Of a DNA stretch of 64,000 nucleotides, positions 25,212 to 33,825 are shown piece by piece. This stretch comes from Rhodobacter sp. (GTDB taxonomy: Bacteria > Pseudomonadota > Alphaproteobacteria > Rhodobacterales > Rhodobacteraceae), in the NCBI GenBank assembly GCA_030065095.1, contig JASJDP010000010.1, positions 17,749 to 81,748 on the forward strand. The letters run 5' to 3'. The first letter of the stretch is position 1, and each line of letters starts with the position of its first letter. The notes beneath the pieces are model-generated. The model saw nothing but the letters and a program-made list of their open reading frames with translations, had not been told where the DNA came from and searched no databases. Both the position numbers and the translations under genes were made by a program.

Positions 25212-27425
25212 TCATCTCCCCGTCACGAACTGGGTGCGGCGGCCGATTTGGGTGCGGCCGACGATGAGTTGCAGAAGCGCCACCACCGTCAGCATCACGA
25301 AGATCAGCGTCGTGGAATAGGCGATGGCGAGGCCGTAGTCGTTATTCTCCACCCGCCCGATGATGTAGCTGGTGGCCATGTCGTATTCGGCGGAGACCAG
25401 GAAGATCACCGCCGAGATCGCGGTCATCGCGCGCACGAAGCTGAAGACCAAGGCGGCGAGGATCGCGGGGCGCAAGAGCGGCAGGATCACCCGGCGGAAG
25501 GTCTGCCAGGAGTTCGCGCCGAGGGTGAGGGAGGACTCGTCGAGGGATTTGTCGAGCTGCGACATACTGGCGATGCCGGCGCGCACGCCGACCGGCATAT
25601 TCCGGAAGATGAAGCTGACCACCAGGATGATTCCCGTGCCGGTGATCTCGATGGGCGGCACATTGAAGGCCAGGATATAGCTGACGCCGATAACGGTGCC
25701 GGGGATGGCGAATGACAGCATGGTGCCGAACTCGAAGGCGTTCTTGCCGGCGAATGTCTGGCGCGTCAGCAGGTATGCGGTGACAAGGCCGACCGCGGCG
25801 GTCAGCGGCGCGGCGGTGGCCGCAATGAAGACGGTGGTGAAGAAGCTGTCCCAGGCCGAACCGGACCAGTGTAGGCCATGCTCGGTCCAGCCGACCGAGA
25901 AGGCGGTGATGTAATGCTTGAAGGTCAGCGTGTTCCTGACCCCCCAAAGCTCGACGAACGAGCCGTAGACGATCATGCCGTAGACGATGACGGTGAAGGT
26001 TCCCCAGACACCGGCGATGGCGAAGACCGGCCAGGCCAGCCGGCGCGGCATCAGCGGGTGCACGCCGGCATCGCCCTTGCCGGTGACGGTGGTGTAGCTT
26101 TTCTTGCCCAGCCAGCGGCGCTGCAGGAAGAACGCCGAGAGCGTGAAGAACAAGAGCACGATGGCGAACACCGCCGCCCGGCCCTGGTCGTATTGCGCGC
26201 CGACGATGGCAAAGAAGATTTCCGTGCTGAGCACGTCATAATTGCCTCCGAGCACAAGCGGGTTGCCGAAATCGGCCATGCTTTCGATGAAACCCAACAG
26301 GAAGGCGTTGGCGAGGCCGGGGCGCATAAGCGGAAGCGAGACGGTCGTGAATGTCTGCCATTTGTCGGCGCGGAGCGTCTGGGCGGCCTCTTCCATCGAC
26401 GGGCTAACGCCTTCGACCACGCCGATCAGCACCAGGAAGGCGATCGGCGTGTAGGCCAGGGTCTGGGCGATCATGATGCCCGGCAGGCCATAGAGCCAGC
26501 GGGTGGGCTGAGTTCCGAAGAGGTCGGCGACAAAGGTGGTGACGGTGCCCGAGAGGCCGAAGAGCAGGATCAGCGCAAGCCCGATGACGAAGGGCGGCGT
26601 GATGATCGGCAGCACGGTCAAGGCGCGCAGCGCGCGGTTGTAGCGAAAGCCGGACCGGGTGACGACCAGCGCGAAGGTCAGGCCCAGCGTCGTGGTGATG
26701 GTGGCCACGCAGATCGCCAGAAACAGTGAGTTCAGCGCCGCGCCGCAGCGCGCGCCCCAGAAACAGCCCAGGCCCCAAAGCCGGTCGTCGAGGAATTTCG
26801 AGAAGAAGACGGCAATGGAATAGCCGCCATCGTCGGTGATGAAGGCCGCGAACAGCATGCGTGCGATGGGAAAGAAGACGAACGTCGCGACGATGACGAT
26901 CACGCCTCCGATGGCGCTGACCACGAAGACGTCGCCGTTGATCGCGCCGCGTGCCGCGATGCCTTGGGTAAAGAGGAACAGGAACGACGAGGCGAGGATC
27001 AGGGCGCCATAGCCCATGCCGAATTGACGGTCACCGAGGTCGCCGAAAAGCGCCGTGAGCCAGGCGTAGTTGAAGCCGCGGATACCGATGCCGAAGCCCT
27101 GCGCCATCAGCCATGCAAAGCCGACGCCACCCGCGAGGATCAGCACAACGGAATAGGGCGGGTCGGTCTTGCGGCGGTTCAGGACAAAGAGCGGTGCGAT
27201 CAGCGCCAAGAGCATCGGCGCCAGCCAGAGCTTCTCGCCCTGTGCGATCAGGAAGGCGGCGGGCGCGTAATCGTCATCGAAGGGATAGCCGTCAATCAGC
27301 CATCGGAACGAGAAGAACCCGTCCTCCACCCCGTACCAGGGGATCAGAAGGTAGCCCACCCACCCGGCGGCGATCCAGAAGATCAGAACCGGATGGGTGG
27401 TTGCCTCGGATGCGGCCTTGCGCAC
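25212..27425 (-). CDS. Fused double-domain ABC permease, Fe3+ (FbpB) type
   Basis: The protein has 737 residues and about 14-16 hydrophobic helices. Two permease domains are fused in one chain, each with its EAA-like coupling loop: EEAAQTLRADKWQTFTTVSLPLMRP near residue 355 and DESSLTLGANSWQTFRRVILPLLRP near residue 635. FbpB-type iron permeases are fused in this way. This one is longer than usual (about 500-560) because of an extra N-terminal region of some 200 residues with several helices. The gene lies 3 nt upstream of the ATPase gene and 3 nt downstream of the binding-protein gene, so the three form one transcript. Confidence 0.88.
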   Translation of the reverse strand: MRKAASEATTHPVLIFWIAAGWVGYLLIPWYGVEDGFFSFRWLIDGYPFDDDYAPAAFLIAQGEKLWLAPMLLALIAPLFVLNRRKTDPPYSVVLILAGGVGFAWLMAQGFGIGIRGFNYAWLTALFGDLGDRQFGMGYGALILASSFLFLFTQGIAARGAINGDVFVVSAIGGVIVIVATFVFFPIARMLFAAFITDDGGYSIAVFFSKFLDDRLWGLGCFWGARCGAALNSLFLAICVATITTTLGLTFALVVTRSGFRYNRALRALTVLPIITPPFVIGLALILLFGLSGTVTTFVADLFGTQPTRWLYGLPGIMIAQTLAYTPIAFLVLIGVVEGVSPSMEEAAQTLRADKWQTFTTVSLPLMRPGLANAFLLGFIESMADFGNPLVLGGNYDVLSTEIFFAIVGAQYDQGRAAVFAIVLLFFTLSAFFLQRRWLGKKSYTTVTGKGDAGVHPLMPRRLAWPVFAIAGVWGTFTVIVYGMIVYGSFVELWGVRNTLTFKHYITAFSVGWTEHGLHWSGSAWDSFFTTVFIAATAAPLTAAVGLVTAYLLTRQTFAGKNAFEFGTMLSFAIPGTVIGVSYILAFNVPPIEITGTGIILVVSFIFRNMPVGVRAGIASMSQLDKSLDESSLTLGANSWQTFRRVILPLLRPAILAALVFSFVRAMTAISAVIFLVSAEYDMATSYIIGRVENNDYGLAIAYSTTLIFVMLTVVALLQLIVGRTQIGRRTQFVTGR

Positions 27426-27428
27426 GTG

Positions 27429-28454
27429 TTATTGCGGCAGGGTCGAGACGTCTTCATCCCACTTCTGCAAGAGCCGCTTGCGCTCGTCGGATGAGCCGTA
27501 CTTGGCGAAATCGTAGTCGATCAGCTTGATCGTCGACATGTCCGGCGCTGAGGGCGACGTCTCGGCGTTCTTGTTCGACGGCACCTGGAAGGCGTTGACC
27601 TGCAGCGCCAGGTTCTGCGCCTCGGCGGACAGCGCCCAGTCGTAGAACTTCTTGGCCGCTTCCATGTTGCGCGCGCCCTTGATGATAGACATCGAGCCGA
27701 TCTCGTACCCGGTGCCCTCGCATGGGGCGACGACCTTGATTGGGAAGCCAGCGACCGCCTGCTTCACGGCGTCATGCATGAAGACGATGCCGATGGTGTT
27801 CTCGCCACGTCCCGCAGCCTTGATCGGGGCAGAGCCCGACTTGGTATACTGGTTGATGTTGGCGTGCAGGCCCTTCATGAACTCGAACCCCTCGTCCTCG
27901 CCGAAGATCTGCACCATCGAGGCAAGCGTGGTGTAGGCGGTGCCCGACGAGTTCGGGTTCGCCATCTGCACGTGGCCCTTGTATTCCGGCTTCAACAAAT
28001 CCTTCCAGCAACCCGGTTCCGGCAGGTCGTTCGCCGCCACCAGATCGGTGTTGTAGCCATAGCCGAGCGCGCCGGAATAGATGCCGATGGTGCGGTTGCC
28101 GGCGCTTTCGGCCTGGGCGATGGCCCAGTCATGCAGCTGGTCGCGCATCGGCGAGAGGTATTCCTCGGTCAGCCCCTCTTCGGCCGCCTGCAGATGCGGG
28201 TCACCGGTGCCGCCCCACCAGACGTCGCCCTTAGGATTCGACGCCTCGGCGCGGATCTGGGCAAAGGTCTCTCCGCTGGATTTCCGCGTCATGTTGACGT
28301 CGATGCCGGTGGCTTCCTCGAAGCTGCGCGCCATCAACTGGCACCAGTCTTCCTGGGCCGAGCAGTAGTAGGTCAGTTTCTCCGCCTGAACCGTTCCGGC
28401 AGACACCAGGATCGCGAAAAGCGACGCTCCAAATGCATATTTTGTTGATTTCAT
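27429..28454 (-). CDS. Periplasmic substrate-binding protein of the Fe3+-type ABC importer
   Basis: The protein has 341 residues from ATG 28454, behind GGGGAGGATC. The longer frame to 28550 has no ribosome site. The signal peptide is MKSTKYAFGASLFAILVSAG then VQA. The mature protein begins EKLTYYCSAQEDWCQLMARS and has the FbpA/AfuA-like pattern: GDVWWGGTGDPHLQAAEEGL, YSGALGYGYNTD, PNSSGTAYTTLASMVQIFG, and EIGSMSIIKGARNMEAAKKFYDWAL. Two early Cys residues could form a disulfide. Close relatives bind ferric iron, but related proteins bind 2-aminoethylphosphonate, phosphoglycerate or thiamine, so the ligand is not certain. It is the first gene of the operon. Confidence 0.83.
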   Translation of the reverse strand: MKSTKYAFGASLFAILVSAGTVQAEKLTYYCSAQEDWCQLMARSFEEATGIDVNMTRKSSGETFAQIRAEASNPKGDVWWGGTGDPHLQAAEEGLTEEYLSPMRDQLHDWAIAQAESAGNRTIGIYSGALGYGYNTDLVAANDLPEPGCWKDLLKPEYKGHVQMANPNSSGTAYTTLASMVQIFGEDEGFEFMKGLHANINQYTKSGSAPIKAAGRGENTIGIVFMHDAVKQAVAGFPIKVVAPCEGTGYEIGSMSIIKGARNMEAAKKFYDWALSAEAQNLALQVNAFQVPSNKNAETSPSAPDMSTIKLIDYDFAKYGSSDERKRLLQKWDEDVSTLPQ

Positions 28455-28661
28455 TTGATCCTCCCCAGGTTTGTAACGGTTTTGTGACGACAGGTTAGGC
28501 GCCCATCGGCGCGGACGTAAACCCCAAACTGCACGCGCCGTCCGTCGCAATGTGCGCGCACCGGCTCTGCGGGCGTATCCCGTTTTCGCGGCATCACGTC
28601 CGGGAGCAACTTCTGGGTGTGACAGGGCTTTATCGGATCGCGCGCAGCTCGACCGGCGCGG

Positions 28662-29045
28662 TCAAAGCACGAGCATCGCGTGCCGTGCCGGCGGGACGTC
28701 ATAGGACGAAGGATGAACGCTGTCTTGCACATGCACCGCCTCGGAAATCGGGTCATGCGTCTCGATGCGCCGCGCAGCGCGGCGGCGGGACAGCCGCACC
28801 GCGATGGCGACAATCGAGATCACCACCCAAAACAGCTGTATCATCGCCGACGCCAGGTTGAAGCTGACCAGAAGCCCCGCCAGGACACAGCTCGCCGCCA
28901 CCAGATTGATCCCGAAGTAGAGAGCGTCGTGGCTATGTAGCTTGTGGAAGGTCAGAAGCGTGTAATTCATCACATAAAGCCCAAAGCCTGCGACGCCCAC
29001 CAACTCGAAAATCACCGGATTGGAAACCTCGATCAAGGTTGTCAT
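28662..29045 (-). CDS. Small membrane protein, CBU_0592-like
   Basis: This 127-residue protein starts at ATG 29045. Three hydrophobic segments fill the first 85 residues (NPVIFELVGVAGFGLYVMNY, ALYFGINLVAASCVLAGLLVS, AMIQLFWVVISIVAIAVRL). An Arg-rich stop-transfer and a polar cytoplasmic tail of about 40 residues follow. The layout (GxxGxxLYxxNY, HSxxALYFxxNLxAAxxL) fits the small CBU_0592-type family, whose function is unknown. It lies alone between the iron-type importer operon and the fasciclin/RTX gene. Confidence 0.7.
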   Translation of the reverse strand: MTTLIEVSNPVIFELVGVAGFGLYVMNYTLLTFHKLHSHDALYFGINLVAASCVLAGLLVSFNLASAMIQLFWVVISIVAIAVRLSRRRAARRIETHDPISEAVHVQDSVHPSSYDVPPARHAMLVL

Positions 29046-29443
29046 GCCAATGCCTTTGCAAACCCGCTTCTGATATGGCGGCGATGATCCGGCGGGAGCG
29101 CGCCCTTGTCAGGTCTGGTTTTCCGGACTGCGCGGCCGGGAAGGCCCGGAATCGGGTCAGATATTCCATACCTGGCACGCGGGAAGCGCCCGGTGCGACC
29201 TTCCGCGTCTCTGAAAGAGCGACGCTCGGAAAGTTTGGTTTGCGTCGGAGCATCGGCACAGAAGGATCGGACAGTTGCAAGACCGCGCGTCCAGGGGGCG
29301 CTTGGAGTGGCTCTGCTTTAATTCAGCCGCCAGGACCGGATATCCCGAGTGATCCAGTAGCTGGGTGAACTCGTAAGACGATGAAGACTACCGCAAGGCC
29401 TCGCTGATCGCGGGGCTTGCCTGCTTTTGGAGGAGGAGCCACG
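29046..29443 (+). other. Divergent intergenic region
   Basis: These 398 bases separate the minus-strand small membrane protein from the plus-strand fasciclin/RTX gene. No gene is convincing. The last bases hold GGAGGAGGAGCCACG, a very strong ribosome site that fixes ATG 29444 as the start of the next gene. Confidence 0.5.
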
Positions 29444-31123
29444 ATGCCCACGATCACAGGAATAGCGACGGGCGATCCGGATTTTTCGATCCTGGTCTCG
29501 ACCCTGCAGTATCTCGACAGCACGCTCGGCACGACCCTGGTCGCCACGCTGGACACGCCCGGCGCCGATCTGACCGTCTTCGCCCCGACCAACATCGCCT
29601 TTGCAGATCTTGCCGCCGACCTCGGCTATGCAGGCGATCCGGCCGACACCGTTGCCGTGACGAACTTTCTGGTCGCCAATGTCACGGCGACGACGCTTCT
29701 TGATATCGTGACCTACCACGTCTCGCCCGGCACCCAGCTGAGCGGCGACATCTCGACGAGCCCGACGCTGGCCACGCTGAACGGTGCGACGATCACGCCG
29801 GACCTTCCGACGCTGGTCGACAACGAACCCGACCTGATTGACCCGTCGCTGATCAGCGTCGACAACATCGCCACGAACGGCGTCGTGCATGTGATCGACA
29901 AGGTCCTTTTGCCGATCGACCTGCCAGGCAACGATGCGCCGACGATCCAGGAGATCATCGAGACCAGCGGCACCGGATTCGACAGCAATGCCGCCGATTT
30001 CGACCTGCTGCGCGAGGCGGTGAGCACGGCCGGCTTGGGCGGCGTGCTGGACGATGCGACGCTGGACCTGACGGCCTTTGCGCCGCAGGATGGCGCCTTC
30101 GTGGGCCTGTCCCAGGCGCTGGGGTATTCCGGCAGCGATGAAGCGGGCGCGTGGGCCTACCTGGTCGAAGCGCTGACGCTTCTCGGCGGCGGCGACGCCG
30201 TCCCGCTGCTGACCGATGTGCTTACCTATCACGTGTCGGGCGAATCGCTTCAAGCGAGCCAGGTTCTGTCGTCGACCAGCATCGGCACGCTGCAGGGCGG
30301 CGTCCTTGGGGTCGCGGGCACGAGCCTTGTCGACGCCGACCCGGATGTCGCGAACCCCAACATCATCGCAACGGATATCCAAGCCGCAAACGGGATCGTG
30401 CATGTGCTGGATGGCGTCTTGCTACCCGCGGATCTGTTGCAGTCGAACGGCGCAAATGACGTCGACTTCGTCATCGCCGGCGACGCCCGCGACCGGATCG
30501 TGACCGGCGCGGACAACGATTATGCAGATGGCAATGGCGGCAACGACCGGATGTTCATGGGCAGCGGCGACGACGTGGCACTCGGAGGATCGGGCGCGGA
30601 CCTGATGGTGATGGGCTATGGCGACGATGTCGCGCTGGGTGGATCAGGCCGGGACCGTATGTTTGGCCAATCCGGCGACGACCTGCTGCTTGGCGAAGGA
30701 GCCAGCGACCTCCTGTTCGGTGGCGGCGGCGACGACACCCTGGAGGGCGGCGCCGGACGCGACCGGATGTTCGGCGGGAGCGGCGAAGACGTGCTGGAAG
30801 GCGGCCATCACGTCGACTTCCTGTATGGCGGGCGCCATGACGACATCCTCGTGGGCGGCAAGGGGAGCGACTTCCTGGCCGGGGGCCATGGCAGCGACAC
30901 GTTTGTGTTCAACTTCGGCGATGGGCACGACCGGATTTTCGGCTTCCGCTCCGGCGTGGATCAAATCGATCTCAGCGATCTCGGCCTGTCGGGTTTTGAG
31001 GCCATCGAAGACGGCATTCATCGCGGCTTCTTCGGCACCAAGATCGACCTCGGCGACGCCGGCAGCCTGTTTCTCCAGGGGCTCTTCGGGGTTCGGGTCA
31101 CAGACGACGATTTCGTCTTCTAG
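29444..31123 (+). CDS. Secreted protein with two fasciclin (FAS1) domains and RTX Ca-binding repeats
   Basis: This 559-residue protein starts at ATG 29444 after GGAGGAGGAG. Residues about 5-160 and 170-335 are two FAS1 domains, each with TVFAPTNIAF- or TAFAPQDGAF-type and VTYHVSPG- or LTYHVSGE-type motifs and the final H-V-I/L-D-x-V-L-LP (VVHVIDKVLLP, IVHVLDGVLLP). Residues about 345-470 carry roughly nine nonapeptide GGxGxDxxx-type RTX repeats (GGSGADLMV, GGGGDDTLE, GGAGRDRMF). The last 80 residues end DDDFVF, a typical acidic-then-hydrophobic type I secretion signal. FAS1 domains mediate cell or surface adhesion. The protein is therefore likely an exported adhesin folded by Ca2+ outside the cell. 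No type I exporter genes are in the window. Confidence 0.85.
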   Translation: MPTITGIATGDPDFSILVSTLQYLDSTLGTTLVATLDTPGADLTVFAPTNIAFADLAADLGYAGDPADTVAVTNFLVANVTATTLLDIVTYHVSPGTQLSGDISTSPTLATLNGATITPDLPTLVDNEPDLIDPSLISVDNIATNGVVHVIDKVLLPIDLPGNDAPTIQEIIETSGTGFDSNAADFDLLREAVSTAGLGGVLDDATLDLTAFAPQDGAFVGLSQALGYSGSDEAGAWAYLVEALTLLGGGDAVPLLTDVLTYHVSGESLQASQVLSSTSIGTLQGGVLGVAGTSLVDADPDVANPNIIATDIQAANGIVHVLDGVLLPADLLQSNGANDVDFVIAGDARDRIVTGADNDYADGNGGNDRMFMGSGDDVALGGSGADLMVMGYGDDVALGGSGRDRMFGQSGDDLLLGEGASDLLFGGGGDDTLEGGAGRDRMFGGSGEDVLEGGHHVDFLYGGRHDDILVGGKGSDFLAGGHGSDTFVFNFGDGHDRIFGFRSGVDQIDLSDLGLSGFEAIEDGIHRGFFGTKIDLGDAGSLFLQGLFGVRVTDDDFVF

Positions 31124-31154
31124 GCCATTCGCAAAGCCCTTGGAAACCATAATG

Positions 31155-31184
31155 CTGCGCGATCCGGGAAGCCAGGTCGCGCAG
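31155..31184 (+). terminator. Hairpin terminator after the fasciclin/RTX gene
   Basis: CTGCGCGATCC (31155-31165) pairs with GGTCGCGCAG (31175-31184), with one bulged base, then TATCTTTCTTC. It starts 31 nt after the stop codon. The GC-rich stem and T-rich tail fit a rho-independent terminator. Confidence 0.6.
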
Positions 31185-31488
31185 TATCTTTCTTCGGATC
31201 AACGCCGCTCATGTGCCGCCAGAACGACGGACAGATTTGTCCGCCACCACGCCGGTTCGAGAACGTGCGGCGAACGGCCGTTCGCAGAACGAGCCTTCAT
31301 ACCCTCGACGGGTGACCGGTTCCAAGAGGCGGTCCAGCCTGGGCCAATGATCCCATTTCATTCGTCGGTCGTTCACGCAAATGGGCAAAGCGTTGCCCAC
31401 GGGCGGAACCATCTTTCCCGCGGTTCGACGTTCGAAGAGCGCCGAAGATGCCCTACGAGATCCGAGCTGTTGCCGGCTTCACCCGCTG
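31185..31488 (+). other. Convergent intergenic region, nothing recognised
   Basis: About 300 bases lie between the terminator and the end of the minus-strand DUF3179 gene. Short frames are present, but none has family-like content or a ribosome site. Confidence 0.45.
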
Positions 31489-32874
31489 TCACCCGGGCCA
31501 GAGCGCAGTTTGCGGATAGAACTGCGACCAGGCAAACCAAAACGCCTGATGGCTGCCAAGATCGGAACCATCCGCATCAATTGCCTTGATTCCACCGGCA
31601 TCAAGTTCGAGACGAACGTTTTCGTAGGCGATCTCGTTGCCGTCCTTCAAGGCCAGGTATGCCTTGCTTCGTTGAAACGCGACAGGCACGTCGGACGCTG
31701 TAACGACGCCAATAACATCCTCATGAACTGGCAATCTGGGATCGACGTCGCCAACCGGGAAAATCGGGCCGTTGGCATCGCGGCCATTGCGAAAATCATA
31801 GTCACGACCAAGCGCCAGGTCTTCCACGAGTACCGTTGTATCTGGGTGCGCTTTCTTCCACGCGCCCCAGTCGGTCGTGATGACTGTGGCTTGCTCGAGT
31901 TGCAGATTCTTCTCTGCAAGTGGTCCTGTTAACGCTTTGCCAAGAAACGTATCGAACACCGAGTATGTGTTGACGTCGTACATCACCTTATTGGACCGAA
32001 TCAAAAGCCCGGATGTTCGCAGGATCGGCCGGTCAATTCCATCGGGCAGACGGTCGGTGAAATAGGCTTGGGCGGCACCGCACAAGGTGCAGTACGGTAT
32101 ACCAAGGTCTCGTCCGCCAAGCGTATCGTTGACCATTTCGCGCACCTCCATAATGCGGCGCGGATAGGCCCGATACTCGCCATTCACCTCGACGCCAAAG
32201 ACGATGGCATCGTCGCTCAGCCATGAGGCTTCTTCTGCATGGCTCACTGCGGGGTTGTCCGCCGCGGGAATGCAATTGCACGGCTCATCCGTCCGATCGT
32301 AGCCACGATCATCGATCAGCACGCCACCCCATGACACGAGCCTCCAGTCGATATCGCCTTCGACAAAGATCTTGTCCCAACCAGGTACAATGCCGGTGAA
32401 GATGGTACGCTTCACGCGAAGGTAATCAGGGGGCGCCGGAATATCCCACGCGATAAGCAGATCTGTCACGTGCCCCCAATGAGCCTGGCTCGGCAGCTCC
32501 TTTTCCAGCAATCTGGAGGCAGCGTCGGCAAGCGCCGCGGTCAACTGTCGGCCGCCGGCAAAGCGCATCAAATCGCTGATAATCCAGACGATCCGAGGAT
32601 CCTTGGATTCGGCGATTTCGTCCAGAGCGATCGTTTGATCTCTTCCCCAGGTCGATTGCTCCACACTGTCGACAAAGGCCACTTGCACGGCGGCTTGCAC
32701 CGCCTCGGAGAGCGGGCCCTCGGGCACCGATGGAGGTTTGCCGAATTGCTCGATCACATAGTCTGGCAGCGCTGCCGGTTCTTGGGCGTGCAAGGTGCCA
32801 GGCCAATAAAGTAAAAGCGTCACCAACCAGCCAATTGCCGGAATGCGGGATCGAGAGCTTAATGCTGACGCCAT
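31489..32874 (-). CDS. DUF3179 domain protein, exported
   Basis: This 461-residue protein starts at ATG 32874, behind AAAGGTC. The signal peptide is PAIGWLVTLLLYWPGTLHAQ. The C-terminal two thirds match the DUF3179 pattern: DDAIVFGVEVNGEYRAYP, GIPYCTLCGAAQAYF with a CxxC, SGLLIRSNKVMYDVNTYSVF, and GRDYDFRNGRDANGPIFPVG. The N-terminal 180 residues are helical, HEAT-like in character (DPRIVWIISDLMRF, LTAALADAASRLLEKELP). DUF3179 proteins are widespread exported proteins of unknown function. The PYCTLCG Cys pair may bind metal or act as a redox couple. The gene stands alone between two secreted RTX-protein genes. Confidence 0.8.
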   Translation of the reverse strand: MASALSSRSRIPAIGWLVTLLLYWPGTLHAQEPAALPDYVIEQFGKPPSVPEGPLSEAVQAAVQVAFVDSVEQSTWGRDQTIALDEIAESKDPRIVWIISDLMRFAGGRQLTAALADAASRLLEKELPSQAHWGHVTDLLIAWDIPAPPDYLRVKRTIFTGIVPGWDKIFVEGDIDWRLVSWGGVLIDDRGYDRTDEPCNCIPAADNPAVSHAEEASWLSDDAIVFGVEVNGEYRAYPRRIMEVREMVNDTLGGRDLGIPYCTLCGAAQAYFTDRLPDGIDRPILRTSGLLIRSNKVMYDVNTYSVFDTFLGKALTGPLAEKNLQLEQATVITTDWGAWKKAHPDTTVLVEDLALGRDYDFRNGRDANGPIFPVGDVDPRLPVHEDVIGVVTASDVPVAFQRSKAYLALKDGNEIAYENVRLELDAGGIKAIDADGSDLGSHQAFWFAWSQFYPQTALWPG

Positions 32875-33825
32875 GAACAGACCTTTCGCGTGCCGGTTAC
32901 ATCCTCAGACGCACAAGCCGGCACGAGGCCGGCCGTAACAGCTGCAGTGCACACTTCGAACTCGTTTCGAACGAAAAGCAGTGCGCCCATTGCATACACA
33001 TTCGACACAATCCCGCCGCTTCGCCAATCACGATTGCATCAGCGTTTGGTGAGCATGTGCATTAGAGTGTCGTAATGAAGTGGCGCGGAGCGATCGTCGA
33101 GGCGGCGCTCTTTCAAGCAATTGCCGAACGCATCGATCCCGAGGCCGAAAACACGGTCAAGTTCTTCGCCAATCGCAATGCTTCGGACCATGTCGAAGGG
33201 CGCGACTTTGAATCGGAGGATGGGTTTCGGGCCTGTCTGAACACGTCCGTGCCTTACTGCCCGGAGGGTGCCAAGCATGAGCTCGACATTGCCTCTCTCG
33301 ACCACAAGCGCAGATGCATCGTTGCCTTGAAGGCGAAGCGCGGCAACGGCCATTTCGGCCGGAGCAGGCGCGACCCGACGGTCAAATCAACCCCAACGGT
33401 GCGCAGGTTGCTGGCGGGAACTGCCGTGCGGCGCTGTTGGGATGCCAGACGCATCAAGAGCCGGATTCTGGCCTATTGGCCGACACAGCCCGAAGGAATG
33501 CCCGTGACACCCGGCGGTGGGCCCGCAATTCGGCGACTCCCATTGCCAGAGGTCCGAAACCTTCCATTCGCTGCGGTCAGCCCGGGCGAGATAGATGCGG
33601 ACAGGGCCGGCCCCTTGCGAAACGGCCACGGGCGTCAGCAACTTGCATGGTGCGATTCCCGTGATAGTTGTAGAAGACGATAGCCTGGTGGGTTCATACC
33701 GTGTATGTTCAAGGTGCCGGGGATTGGCGCCACGTTAAAATGGCAAAACCGGCAGGCGATCAAGAACCTGATACAGGCGAGTGACACCTGGGACGAACCT
33801 GACCCCAATTGATTCGGAGATTGCA
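32875..33825 (+). other. Long intergenic region (0.95 kb) without a convincing gene
   Basis: Overlapping frames exist on both strands (for example 33075-33683 plus and 33039-33353 minus). All are Arg-rich, contradict one another and show no recognisable motif or good ribosome site. The region looks like decayed DNA. Just before 33826, CGGAGATTGCA gives the ribosome site of the nuclease gene. Confidence 0.45.

Noticed and set aside
30480..30900. Regular short repeats that might suggest a CRISPR or satellite array
   Set aside because: They are degenerate 27-base units encoding GGxGxDxxx RTX nonapeptides, not identical repeats with spacers.
33039..33683. Overlapping frames on both strands before the nuclease gene
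   Set aside because: They contradict each other, lack ribosome sites and known motifs, and look like decayed DNA.
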